Below are positions 29,259 to 35,404 of a stretch of 35,404 nt of DNA, one piece after another (position 1 is the stretch's first letter; every line of letters starts with the position of its first letter). A program made the position numbers and the translations under genes. The notes below the pieces were generated by a model. That model was not told the DNA's origin, did not search any database, and saw only the letters and a list, made by a program, of their open reading frames with translations. This stretch comes from Intrasporangium_A sp051961875 (GTDB lineage: Bacteria; Actinomycetota; Actinomycetes; Actinomycetales; Dermatophilaceae), in contig NZ_JBQCCV010000019.1 in assembly GCF_051961875.1 (NCBI RefSeq), positions 1 to 35,404 on the forward strand, in the 5' to 3' direction.

Positions 29259-29555
29259 CTAACGCTCCGTGGGGCGCAGGCGCGTCGCCGCACCAGGCCC
29301 GCGATCGAGGTCGTCGGCGTCCCCCCGGAGGACGCTGAGCTGTGGTCCCTCCCCTGCCGTCCGGTCCCGCGCGCCGGCGAGCACGAGGGCGCGGAAATCG
29401 GCGATGAGCGAAATGACGGCCGCGAGGCTCTCCCGCACCACGTAGGTCGCGCCGCCGACCATCACGAGCGTCGTGTCCGGGTTCTCCTGGATGCGCTCGA
29501 TGAGGTCGGCGTTGACTGCAAAGCGCGACCCGTTGAGTCGGGTGACAACGATCAT
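29259..29555 (-). CDS. flbD: FlbD/SwrD-type flagellar protein
   Basis: This 98-aa protein begins MIVVTRLNGSRFAVNADLIE, then IQENPDTTLVMVGGATYVV and RESLAAVISLIADFRALV. That is the FlbD/SwrD family, which increases torque or swarming in Gram-positive bacteria and usually sits by motAB. The C-terminal 35 residues are a variable, charged tail absent from the roughly 70-aa family core. ATG at 29555 lies downstream of a 5' hairpin and a sigma-28-like promoter, so flbD-motA-motB is likely to be a regulated sub-operon. Confidence 0.92.
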   Translation of the reverse strand: MIVVTRLNGSRFAVNADLIERIQENPDTTLVMVGGATYVVRESLAAVISLIADFRALVLAGARDRTAGEGPQLSVLRGDADDLDRGPGAATRLRPTER

Positions 29556-29571
29556 GGGGCCGTTTCTCTGT

Positions 29572-29606
29572 TAGGGGGCGGGGCTGCTCAGTGCCTCCGC
29601 CCCCTA
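29572..29606 (-). promoter_or_regulatory. 5' leader hairpin of the flbD-motAB transcript
   Basis: TAGGGGGCGG (29572-29581) and its exact reverse complement (29597-29606) form a 10-bp GC stem around a 15-nt loop. It lies between the GCCGATAG box and the flbD ATG. The mRNA would begin at or inside this stem, so it is more likely a 5' stabilising or regulatory structure than a terminator, though attenuation of flgE read-through is possible. Confidence 0.6.
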
Positions 29607-29635
29607 CTATCGGCGGCCCCCGACGCGACGTAAGG
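29607..29635 (-). promoter_or_regulatory. Sigma-28-like promoter upstream of flbD
   Basis: On the minus strand CCTTAC (29635-29630), 15 nt and GCCGATAG (29614-29607) repeat exactly the pattern found before fliM. It begins next to the flgE stop codon (29636) and drives toward flbD, motA and motB. The predicted start is near 29600-29602. Confidence 0.7.
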
Positions 29636-30823
29636 TCAGCGCTTCAGGTCGACGAGCTCCTGGAGCACCTGGTCGGACGAGGTGATGATGCGCGCGTTCG
29701 CCTGGAAGCCGCGCTGGGCGACGATCAGGTTCGTGAACTCCTGGGACAGGTCGACGTTGCTCATCTCGAGCGCGCCGCTGGCGAGGCTGCCGAAACCGGG
29801 GTCGCCCGCCGCTCCGATCTGCGCGGTGCCGGAGTTCGCGGTGCCGGTGTAGGCCGACTGGCCCGCCTTCTCGAGGCCCTCCGGGTTGGTGAACCGGGCG
29901 AGCGCGATCCGGCCGACAACCTGCTTGACCCCGTTACTGAACGAGCCGACGAGGGACCCGTCCGGCTGCAGCCCGAAGGCCTCGAGCGTACCGGCCGCCG
30001 AGCCATCCCGGCTCGTAGCGGCGACCGTGGTCAGTCCGGCATAGCCCGTCAGGGCATTGAGGCCGACGGTGATGCTCCCGACGGTCAGAGACGGTGTCCC
30101 CGAGCTCAGCTTCCCGTCGGTGTAGGTAAGGGTTGTCGTGCCCGTCGTCGGTCCCTTGGAGTCGGTGGCCGTCACGTTCCAGCTTCCAGGTGTCGCGGTG
30201 GCGGTGAACGTCAGCGTGAACTTTCGGACGGAGCCGGTCGCATCGAAGACCTCGATCTCTCGGGTGAGGGTGTCGCCGTCCTTCGCGTCCGACGGGAGGT
30301 TGCCCTCGAAACCGACCTTCGTCGTGGCCGCCGCGGGGATCGTCGTGGTCGGTGAGAGGACGAGATCCCCCAGGGGGCCGCCCGTGTTGACCTTGCCGAA
30401 CTGGTCGGCGCTCCAGCCCTGCAGGATCCCACCGTCCGGGCCGACCAGGCGGCCGTCGGCGTCGAAGCCGAAGGCCCCGGCGCGCGTGTAGAGCTGCTGG
30501 CCGCCCCGGCTCGTGATGAAGAACCCGTCGCCGGAGATCATCATGTCCGTGGCCTTGCCGGTCGTCTGGGCAGAGCCCTGGGTGAAGTTCGTCGTCACTG
30601 CGGCGACGCGGACACCGAGGCCGATCTGGGCCGGGTTCGTGCCGCCCGCCGCGGGCTGCGGTCCCGAGGCTGCCTGGGTGAGCTGCGAGAGGGTGTCCTG
30701 GAACTGGGTGGAGGAACCCTTGAATCCTGCCGTGTTGACGTTGGCGATGTTGTTGCCGGTGACGTCGAGCATGGTCTGGTGGGCGCGCAGGCCCGAGATG
30801 CCGGAGTAGAGCGAGCGAAGCAT
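29636..30823 (-). CDS. flgE: Flagellar hook protein FlgE
   Basis: This 395-aa axial protein begins MLRSLYSGISGLRAHQTML and DVTGNNIANVNTAGFKGSS, the universal D0 rod/hook signature. It ends LSQEFTNLIVAQRGFQANAR, then IITSSDQVLQELVDLKR, the C-terminal D0 coiled-coil. ISGDGFFITSRGGQQLYTRAG marks domain D1, and the Thr/Ser-rich middle (about 190-290) is the variable D2 region. ATG at 30823 has AAAGG 8-9 nt upstream. It is exported and polymerises into the hook under the FlgD cap encoded just upstream. Confidence 0.95.
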   Translation of the reverse strand: MLRSLYSGISGLRAHQTMLDVTGNNIANVNTAGFKGSSTQFQDTLSQLTQAASGPQPAAGGTNPAQIGLGVRVAAVTTNFTQGSAQTTGKATDMMISGDGFFITSRGGQQLYTRAGAFGFDADGRLVGPDGGILQGWSADQFGKVNTGGPLGDLVLSPTTTIPAAATTKVGFEGNLPSDAKDGDTLTREIEVFDATGSVRKFTLTFTATATPGSWNVTATDSKGPTTGTTTLTYTDGKLSSGTPSLTVGSITVGLNALTGYAGLTTVAATSRDGSAAGTLEAFGLQPDGSLVGSFSNGVKQVVGRIALARFTNPEGLEKAGQSAYTGTANSGTAQIGAAGDPGFGSLASGALEMSNVDLSQEFTNLIVAQRGFQANARIITSSDQVLQELVDLKR

Positions 30824-30863
30824 GGTGGCTGCCTTTCTGGAGGCGGTGGACGGGTGGAGAGGT

Positions 30864-31292
30864 TCAGCTGCCGGTGGGGGCGCCGGTGATCCCGGTGATC
30901 GCATCGAGGGGGATGGCTGCATCGCCGATCGTCACCATCGGGGTGGGGCCCTTGTAGGACACGGCGCTGGCCGTGCCCGTCGCCTGGGTGCCATCGGCAG
31001 CGAGGTACGTGACCGCCTTGCCGATCAGGCCGGCGGCGGCGGCGCGCTGCTGGACGGTGAGGCCCTGCGCGCTGTCGGACGCCATCTGGGTGAGCTTTTC
31101 CATCATGGCCAGCTGCGTGGTCTGCTCGATCATCGCGTTGGTGTCCATTGGCGAGCTCGGGTCCTGGTTCTGCAGCTGGGTGACGAGCAGGTTCATGAAC
31201 ACCGAGGAGTCCATGACCTGCTTGGGTTGGCGGACCGGAGCGGGCGAGGTCAGGCCCGTCGACCCGACTGCGCCGACCGGATTCGTTGGCAT
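30864..31292 (-). CDS. flgD: Hook cap protein FlgD (short form)
   Basis: This 142-aa protein has the FlgD N-terminal core MDSSVFMNLLVTQLQNQDPS, then PMDTNAMIEQTTQLAMMEKL, followed by a small domain (GLIGKAVTYLAADGTQATG). It lacks the full Ig/tudor C-terminal region of the roughly 230-aa enterobacterial FlgD, as do many Gram-positive forms. FlgD caps the growing hook and directs FlgE assembly. It lies 12 nt after fliK and 40 nt before flgE. Confidence 0.94.
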   Translation of the reverse strand: MPTNPVGAVGSTGLTSPAPVRQPKQVMDSSVFMNLLVTQLQNQDPSSPMDTNAMIEQTTQLAMMEKLTQMASDSAQGLTVQQRAAAAGLIGKAVTYLAADGTQATGTASAVSYKGPTPMVTIGDAAIPLDAITGITGAPTGS

Positions 31293-31304
31293 GGGTTCCC
31301 CTTC

Positions 31305-32558
31305 CTAGGCGAGGACGTCGAGACGGGCGGATGGGATGAGGGACGGCAGGTGCGCCGGGGCCGGGGTCCGGAGGGCCGCCGGGGCCGCGCCGGAGCCGCC
31401 GGCAGGCATGTCGTCGCGCCTCCCACCCGGTCCACGGTGGCCCGCATCCTCGGGCGTCGCCGGGTCGTGGGGCGGGGCGCCGCGGTCGGACAGGTCGAGG
31501 CTCGCCTCGAGGCCGGTGCCCGCGAGGTCCCGCCGAAGGTCCGGCAGGACGGCGTGCACGGCGGCACGCCCGACGTCGGTGGGCGCGAACAGCTCGATCC
31601 GCACGCCGTCGGACCCGATGTGGGCGCGCACGGTGAGGGGCCCCAGGTTCTCCGGCGTGACCCGAACGGTGACGACGTGCTCCCCGGGCGGCCCGGCAGC
31701 GAGGCTGATCATCGGCCGGGCCAGCTGCGCGGCGAAGCCCGGCTGCGTGGCCCCAGCGGCGACCGGCGCCGGACCGCTCGGCCCCGCGAGTGCCGCAGGT
31801 GCGACGGGGCCCTGCAGTGGCGCGGCGGGCTGGGTCCCCTCCCGGACCGGAGGCGCCATTCGCGGCTCCTCTGCCGGGGGCGGCGCGCCTACCGGGCGGG
31901 AGGACGGGGTGGCGGTCGCCACATCGGCGGCCACCGCCGGGGCGCCGGTGGTCACCCCGCCGGTGCCTGCGGGGAGCCCAGCAGCCCCCGCGCCGACTCC
32001 CCCAATCGACAGTTCACCTTTCCCGATCGAGAGGGCAGCATTCTCGATCGAAAGTTCACTTTTCTGGGTCGAGAGTGCATTTCCGACCTCTGGAACGGCG
32101 CTCGTAGCAGCCGCTCGCACTTCTGCACGGTCCATGGGCAGAGCCGGGCTCTCGATGGGAAGAAGCGCATGGTCGAACGGAAAAGCTGCACTCTCGATCG
32201 CCGGGATTCCGTCTTCGACTGGGGAGTCCGTGCTGCCGCCTCCCGACGCGGGACTCTTGATCCGAGGCACCGCACTCTCGATCGGGAAAGGTGCACTGTC
32301 GATCGGGAAAGGTGCACTGTCGACTTGAGAGGGTGCCGGCTTGCTCTGCCGGCCGGGCGATGGCGTGGATGCGTCCTCGGGTTTGCCGTCGTCCGGCACG
32401 GGTGCGCCCCCGAGTTCGTCTTGGAGCGTCGCGAGCGCGGCCGCGAAGTCACCTGGGTCGGCGCCGTCCAGCAGCCCGGCGGACGGCGACGCTCCCGTCG
32501 CCAGACCGCCCAGAGCCGCTGCCACGAAAGGAGATCCGGTCGATACGGTCACCGGCAT
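31305..32558 (-). CDS. fliK: Flagellar hook-length control protein FliK
   Basis: This 417-aa protein has a low-complexity N-terminal and middle ruler region and a C-terminal Flg_hook domain at about 305-370 (EHVVTVRVTPENLGPLTVRA, HIGSDGVRIELFAPTDV, AVLPDLRRDLAGTGLEASL). The domain includes the L-x-P-E-x-L-G-x-L-x-V signature that contacts FlhB. Residues 79-187 hold degenerate 7-residue repeats of the type I-[DE]-S-A-x-[FL]-[PS]. ATG at 32558 overlaps the stop of the NlpC/P60 gene (TGATG). Identification rests on the C-terminal domain and position. Confidence 0.9.
   Translation of the reverse strand: MPVTVSTGSPFVAAALGGLATGASPSAGLLDGADPGDFAAALATLQDELGGAPVPDDGKPEDASTPSPGRQSKPAPSQVDSAPFPIDSAPFPIESAVPRIKSPASGGGSTDSPVEDGIPAIESAAFPFDHALLPIESPALPMDRAEVRAAATSAVPEVGNALSTQKSELSIENAALSIGKGELSIGGVGAGAAGLPAGTGGVTTGAPAVAADVATATPSSRPVGAPPPAEEPRMAPPVREGTQPAAPLQGPVAPAALAGPSGPAPVAAGATQPGFAAQLARPMISLAAGPPGEHVVTVRVTPENLGPLTVRAHIGSDGVRIELFAPTDVGRAAVHAVLPDLRRDLAGTGLEASLDLSDRGAPPHDPATPEDAGHRGPGGRRDDMPAGGSGAAPAALRTPAPAHLPSLIPSARLDVLA
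31995..32325. repeat. Degenerate 21-bp repeat tract inside fliK
   Basis: The clearest part is two identical 21-bp units at 32278-32298 and 32299-32319 (core TCGATCGGGAAAGG). Further decayed copies sharing CTCGATCG or TCGATCGG lie out to about 31995. Each unit encodes seven residues, so changes in copy number would stay in frame. The tract is richer in A/T than the flanking gene. Confidence 0.8.
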
Positions 32559-33622
32559 CAGGCACCTCCGCCATACATCTCGGCGACGATCTGTCGCGCG
32601 GTTGTCTCCCACTTGGCGTACGCGTCGGGGTGGGCGGAGCGCTGGACGGCCTGGTCCGCGGCGGCCACGGGCATGGTCTGCCAGCCCGGGATCGCGGTGA
32701 GCTGGTCGAGGAACATCCGTGTGGAGGTGCGCGGGTCCATCGCGTCGGCGACGGTGCCCCACGAGAACCTCGAGCCGTTGACCTGCTGCTGGAACAGGCC
32801 CACCGAGTAGCCGTCGGTGCCCACCGCGGACTTGTCCGGCGCGAGCGCCTCCGAGCCCGGGACCTTGGGGTTCCAGTACATCCGCAGCGACGACTCCTGC
32901 AGGGCCGTCGAGATCGCGTTGACCGCGGCCTGCGCCGGCAGGCCGCGGGCGCGGACCTCGTCGACGATGGCCTGCGCATAGCGCCGTTGGGTGGCGTCGA
33001 GCCTGGCGGCCGTGCCGACCGGAGCGGCACCAGTCGCGCCGCTCACCGGGTCCGGCACGATCCGGCGGATCGCGGTGAGGTTCGAGTCCTTCTCCCAGGC
33101 GTCCCTGACCTGGATCGTCTGGCCGGGCCTCGGGGCGTCGATCGCCTTGCCTCCCCCGAGGTAGATGGAGATGTGGTCGCCGCCATGGCTCACGAGGAGG
33201 TCCCCGGGCCGGGCCTCGGCGAGGGAGGCGACCGGCGCCCCCCTCGTCATCTGGTCCCGCACGACCCGCGGCAGGTCGATGCCGAGGTCGGCGTGGACGC
33301 GCTGGACGAAACCGGAGCAGTCCATTCCGGTGCTCGGGTCGGTGCCGCCCCAGACGTATGGCACGCCGACGTACCGCTGTGCCGCGGCGGCGACCTGCTC
33401 CCCCGTCACGCCGGGGCCGTTCTGCGCCGTGTCGACGCCGGTCGACCCGCCCGCGCCGAGGACGCCGGCGAGCGTGTCCGCGAACGCGCCCGCGCCTCGC
33501 GTCGCATTGCCGCTGCCCCGAACCGTCCCGTATGCCGTGGAGCCGGCCCGCAGCGTCGGGTCGAACCGCTCGAGCGTGCTCTGGATCTGCTGGACCCGGC
33601 CCAGCGACTCGACGAGGCTCAC
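32558..33622 (-). CDS. Flagellar-cluster NlpC/P60 peptidoglycan hydrolase with C-terminal lysozyme-like region
   Basis: This 354-aa protein has an N-terminal helix (MSLVESLGRVQQIQSTLERF) resembling flagellar accessory proteins. The NlpC/P60 domain is at about 75-190: GVPYVWGGTDPSTGMDCSGF with the catalytic Cys, and the catalytic His in SHGGDHISIYLGGG. A C-terminal region (about 212-350) has NAISTALQESSLRMYWNP and TDGYSVGLFQQQ, like a lytic-transglycosylase or lysozyme-like fold with a possible catalytic Glu in QES. No signal peptide is seen; export through the flagellar route is plausible. It may open the cell wall for the rod, replacing FlgJ. GTG at 33622 overlaps the fliJ stop. Confidence 0.85.
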   Translation of the reverse strand: MSLVESLGRVQQIQSTLERFDPTLRAGSTAYGTVRGSGNATRGAGAFADTLAGVLGAGGSTGVDTAQNGPGVTGEQVAAAAQRYVGVPYVWGGTDPSTGMDCSGFVQRVHADLGIDLPRVVRDQMTRGAPVASLAEARPGDLLVSHGGDHISIYLGGGKAIDAPRPGQTIQVRDAWEKDSNLTAIRRIVPDPVSGATGAAPVGTAARLDATQRRYAQAIVDEVRARGLPAQAAVNAISTALQESSLRMYWNPKVPGSEALAPDKSAVGTDGYSVGLFQQQVNGSRFSWGTVADAMDPRTSTRMFLDQLTAIPGWQTMPVAAADQAVQRSAHPDAYAKWETTARQIVAEMYGGGA

Positions 33623-34056
33623 GGGCCCTCCCCCTCGGCTCTCGCGCGGTGGTGGGCGACCCCGCCGAGCTCGTCGAGGACGGCCTGCTCGCCAGCGAGC
33701 TCGGCCGCCATTGCCGCGGCCGCGTGCCGCGCCTCGAGCTTCTCGAGCCCGACGGTGCGGGCCCGGGCCACGACGAACTCACGCTCGGCTGCCTCGCGCT
33801 CGACCTGCGCGGCCGCGGTGAGCGCCTGCAGCTCACCGAGCATGCTGAGCGACGAGGCGCGGGCGGCGGCGACGGCCTGGAGCGCGGCCATGCTGTCGAT
33901 GTCCGTGGGGATCTGTTCCGCGTCGGCTCGCGTGCGGCTCTCGTGAGCGGCGAGCGCCGCGTGCCGGGTGGTCCGGGCGCCCAACCGGGCACCGGCACGG
34001 TCCTCCTCGAGGCGGCGCAGCCGGAGCAGTCCGGCGAGAGGGAACGAGGCGGTCAT
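33619..34056 (-). CDS. fliJ: Flagellar export chaperone/ATPase stalk FliJ
   Basis: This 145-aa, almost entirely helical, Ala/Glu/Arg-rich protein begins FPLAGLLRLRRLEEDRAGARL, the usual FliJ opening. Two long coiled-coil stretches follow, at about residues 10-60 and 75-140. FliJ inserts into the FliI hexamer and helps engage FlhA. Primary sequence is poorly conserved, so the call depends on position directly after fliI (4-nt ATGA overlap), length and coiled-coil content. Confidence 0.88.
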   Translation of the reverse strand: MTASFPLAGLLRLRRLEEDRAGARLGARTTRHAALAAHESRTRADAEQIPTDIDSMAALQAVAAARASSLSMLGELQALTAAAQVEREAAEREFVVARARTVGLEKLEARHAAAAMAAELAGEQAVLDELGGVAHHRARAEGEGP

Positions 34057-35360
34057 TGTGGCCCTCCGAGACTCGTCGCGAGACGGGTGAGTGCGGCCCA
34101 GGCGTCCGCAGCGGCGGTGCGGTCGTCGAGTCGCTGGGTGAGGAACGCCTCGATCTCGGCGGCGTGGTCGAGGGCCGCGTCGACGAGGGGGTTCGCTCCC
34201 CGGGTGTAGGCCCCGACGTCGATGAGGTCCTGCGCCGCCCGGCGCGCGGCGAGGACCCTGCGCAGGACCCCCGCCTGGGCGCTCTTCTCCGCTGGGTTGA
34301 CCTTCGTGGCGACACGGGAGATGGAGGCGAGGACGTCGATGGGTGGGTAGTGGCCCATCACCGCCAGCTTCCGGTCGAGCACGACGTGCCCGTCGAGGAT
34401 CGAACGGGCCGCGTCGGCGACGGGCTCATTGTGGTCGTCCCCGTCGACGAGGACGGTGTAGAGGCCGGTGACCGACCCGGTCCGCGCGGTTCCGGCCCGT
34501 TCGAGGAGCCGCGCGAGGAGGGCGAACGCCGACGGCGGGTAGCCGCGGGTCGCGGGGGGCTCACCGGCGGAGAGCCCGATCTCGCGCTGGGCCATGGCGA
34601 CCCGGGTCAGCGAGTCCATCATCAGCAGGGCGTGGGCGCCCTGCTCGCGGAAGGACTCGGCGATGCGCGTGGCGGTGTCGGCCGCGTGGAGGCGCATGAG
34701 AGCGGGCTCGTCCGAGGTGGCGACGACGACGACCGAGCGGGCCAGGCCCTCCGGTCCGAGGTCGTCCTCGATGAACTCCCTCACCTCACGGCCGCGTTCG
34801 CCGACCAGTGCGATGACCGAGACCTCGGCCTCGGTCCCCCGAGCGATCATCGACAGCAGCGAGGACTTGCCGACGCCCGAACCCGCGAACAGGCCCATCC
34901 GCTGCCCCCGCCCGAGGGTGACCAGGGTGTCGAGCGCGCGCACGCCCGTGGCGAGAGGTGTGTCGATCCGCGCGCGCTCCATCGCCCGTGGCGCGGCTCC
35001 CCCGCTGGAGGTGCGCGGGGCGGCGAGAGGGCCGCCGCCGTCGATGGGCCGACCGAGCCCGTCCAGGACACGCCCGCACAGAGCCGGGCCGGTCGGGACG
35101 CGGAGCCGGCCGCGAACGGCGCGGACCGGCTGGCCCGTGCGCAGCCCCTCGAGCGGGCCGAGCGGCATACAGGAGAGCGTGCCCTGCGAAGAGGCGACGA
35201 CCTCCGCGCGGGTGACGACGGCGCCGTCGGACCTGACCTCGACGAGGTCACCGAGCGCGCAGGGCAGCCCGGCCACCTCGAGCCCGAGGCCTCGCACGGA
35301 CGTTACCGTCCCGATCCGCTCCGGAGCCGCGGCCGCAAGCGCCTCCGCGAGGCCCTTCAC
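34053..35360 (-). CDS. fliI: Flagellum-specific ATPase FliI
   Basis: This 435-aa F1-beta-like ATPase energises the export apparatus. Walker A GSGVGKSS is at about 160-167, the catalytic region ALVGERGREVREFIEDDL follows near 185, and Walker B LLMMDSLTR is near 245-253. LDRKLAVMGHYPPIDVLASIS and the C-terminal helical domain complete it. GTG at 35360 overlaps the TGA of the upstream gene (GTGA), which fits fliH. All catalytic residues are intact. Confidence 0.97.
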   Translation of the reverse strand: MKGLAEALAAAAPERIGTVTSVRGLGLEVAGLPCALGDLVEVRSDGAVVTRAEVVASSQGTLSCMPLGPLEGLRTGQPVRAVRGRLRVPTGPALCGRVLDGLGRPIDGGGPLAAPRTSSGGAAPRAMERARIDTPLATGVRALDTLVTLGRGQRMGLFAGSGVGKSSLLSMIARGTEAEVSVIALVGERGREVREFIEDDLGPEGLARSVVVVATSDEPALMRLHAADTATRIAESFREQGAHALLMMDSLTRVAMAQREIGLSAGEPPATRGYPPSAFALLARLLERAGTARTGSVTGLYTVLVDGDDHNEPVADAARSILDGHVVLDRKLAVMGHYPPIDVLASISRVATKVNPAEKSAQAGVLRRVLAARRAAQDLIDVGAYTRGANPLVDAALDHAAEIEAFLTQRLDDRTAAADAWAALTRLATSLGGPQ

Positions 35361-35404
35361 GACTCGTCCCCGGTCAGGGCTGCGGTGGCACGAGCGAGGG
35401 CCGT
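35357..35404 (-). CDS. Partial gene, C-terminal end only, probably fliH
   Basis: The last 15 codons before a TGA that overlaps the fliI start read TALARATAALTGDES. The frame continues off the window edge. The sequence is too short to identify; fliH is inferred only because it normally lies directly before fliI. Confidence 0.55.
   Translation of the reverse strand, partial: TALARATAALTGDES

Noticed and set aside
31995..32325. Possible CRISPR-like array in the repeat tract
   Set aside because: Units are 21 bp, contiguous and without spacers, and they encode an in-frame protein repeat.
30822..32810. 662-codon plus-strand ORF across flgE-flgD-fliK
   Set aside because: It is a shadow of the GC-rich minus-strand genes: the composition is Gly/Arg-rich with no domain, and its DR-repeat stretch is simply the complement of the fliK 21-bp repeats.

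Overview
This window comes from a high-GC actinobacterium (Actinomycetota). The evidence is third-position GC bias throughout, many GTG starts, 4-nt ATGA/GTGA gene overlaps, and actinobacterial families such as DUF3263, a SigE-family ECF sigma factor and an MDR glucose dehydrogenase. A flagellated member of the Micrococcales, perhaps near Intrasporangiaceae/Dermatophilaceae, is plausible, but that placement is inference. No rRNA, tRNA, CRISPR array, transposase or phage gene was seen, and no gene-free stretch exceeds about 300 bases.

Region A (1-6.1 kb, housekeeping/metabolic). A minus-strand run holds a membrane-anchored hypothetical protein, a P1/DmpA-type self-processing peptidase, a GNAT acetyltransferase, a DUF3263 protein behind a palindrome-bearing promoter, a HAD phosphatase and nagA. 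Divergent from nagA are ung (uracil-DNA glycosylase) and an SGNH hydrolase.

Region B (6.1-13.9 kb, plus strand). An ArsR repressor - SRPBCC - VOC operon has a near-consensus promoter overlapped by an inverted-repeat operator. A molybdate operon follows: a HTH-Mop regulator, then modA, modB and modC, all with 4-nt overlaps. Next come a SigE-family ECF sigma factor with a candidate autoregulated promoter, its membrane-anchored partner, and an MDR glucose dehydrogenase.

Region C (13.9-18.1 kb, stress/iron-like genes). A lipoprotein, a 27-residue membrane peptide and a duplicated-domain DUF6766 protein form one minus-strand operon. A type IB topoisomerase runs divergently. A second minus-strand operon reads: 41-aa ORF, HHE hemerythrin, low-affinity iron permease-like protein, second HHE hemerythrin.

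Region D (18.1-35.4 kb, minus strand, right to left). This is one large flagellar cluster: fliH (end only), fliI, fliJ, a flagellar NlpC/P60 wall hydrolase, fliK, flgD, flgE, flbD, motA, motB, fliM, fliN, fliO, fliP, fliQ, fliR, flhB, flhA, an FlhF-like pseudo-GTPase, csrA and a FliA/WhiG-type sigma factor. It supplies the export gate and ATPase, hook, stator and switch, plus a sigma factor and an RNA-binding regulator. Two intergenic gaps carry the same sigma-28-like promoter pattern (CCTTAC-N15-GCCGATAG), so part of the cluster may be activated by its own sigma factor.

The least explained signal is a recurring DNA word, GTATGCCGC (often extended to GTATGCCGCTSAG). It is scattered through genes in all reading frames and sits as inverted pairs in two intergenic hairpins, an arrangement like that of DNA uptake sequences in other bacteria.
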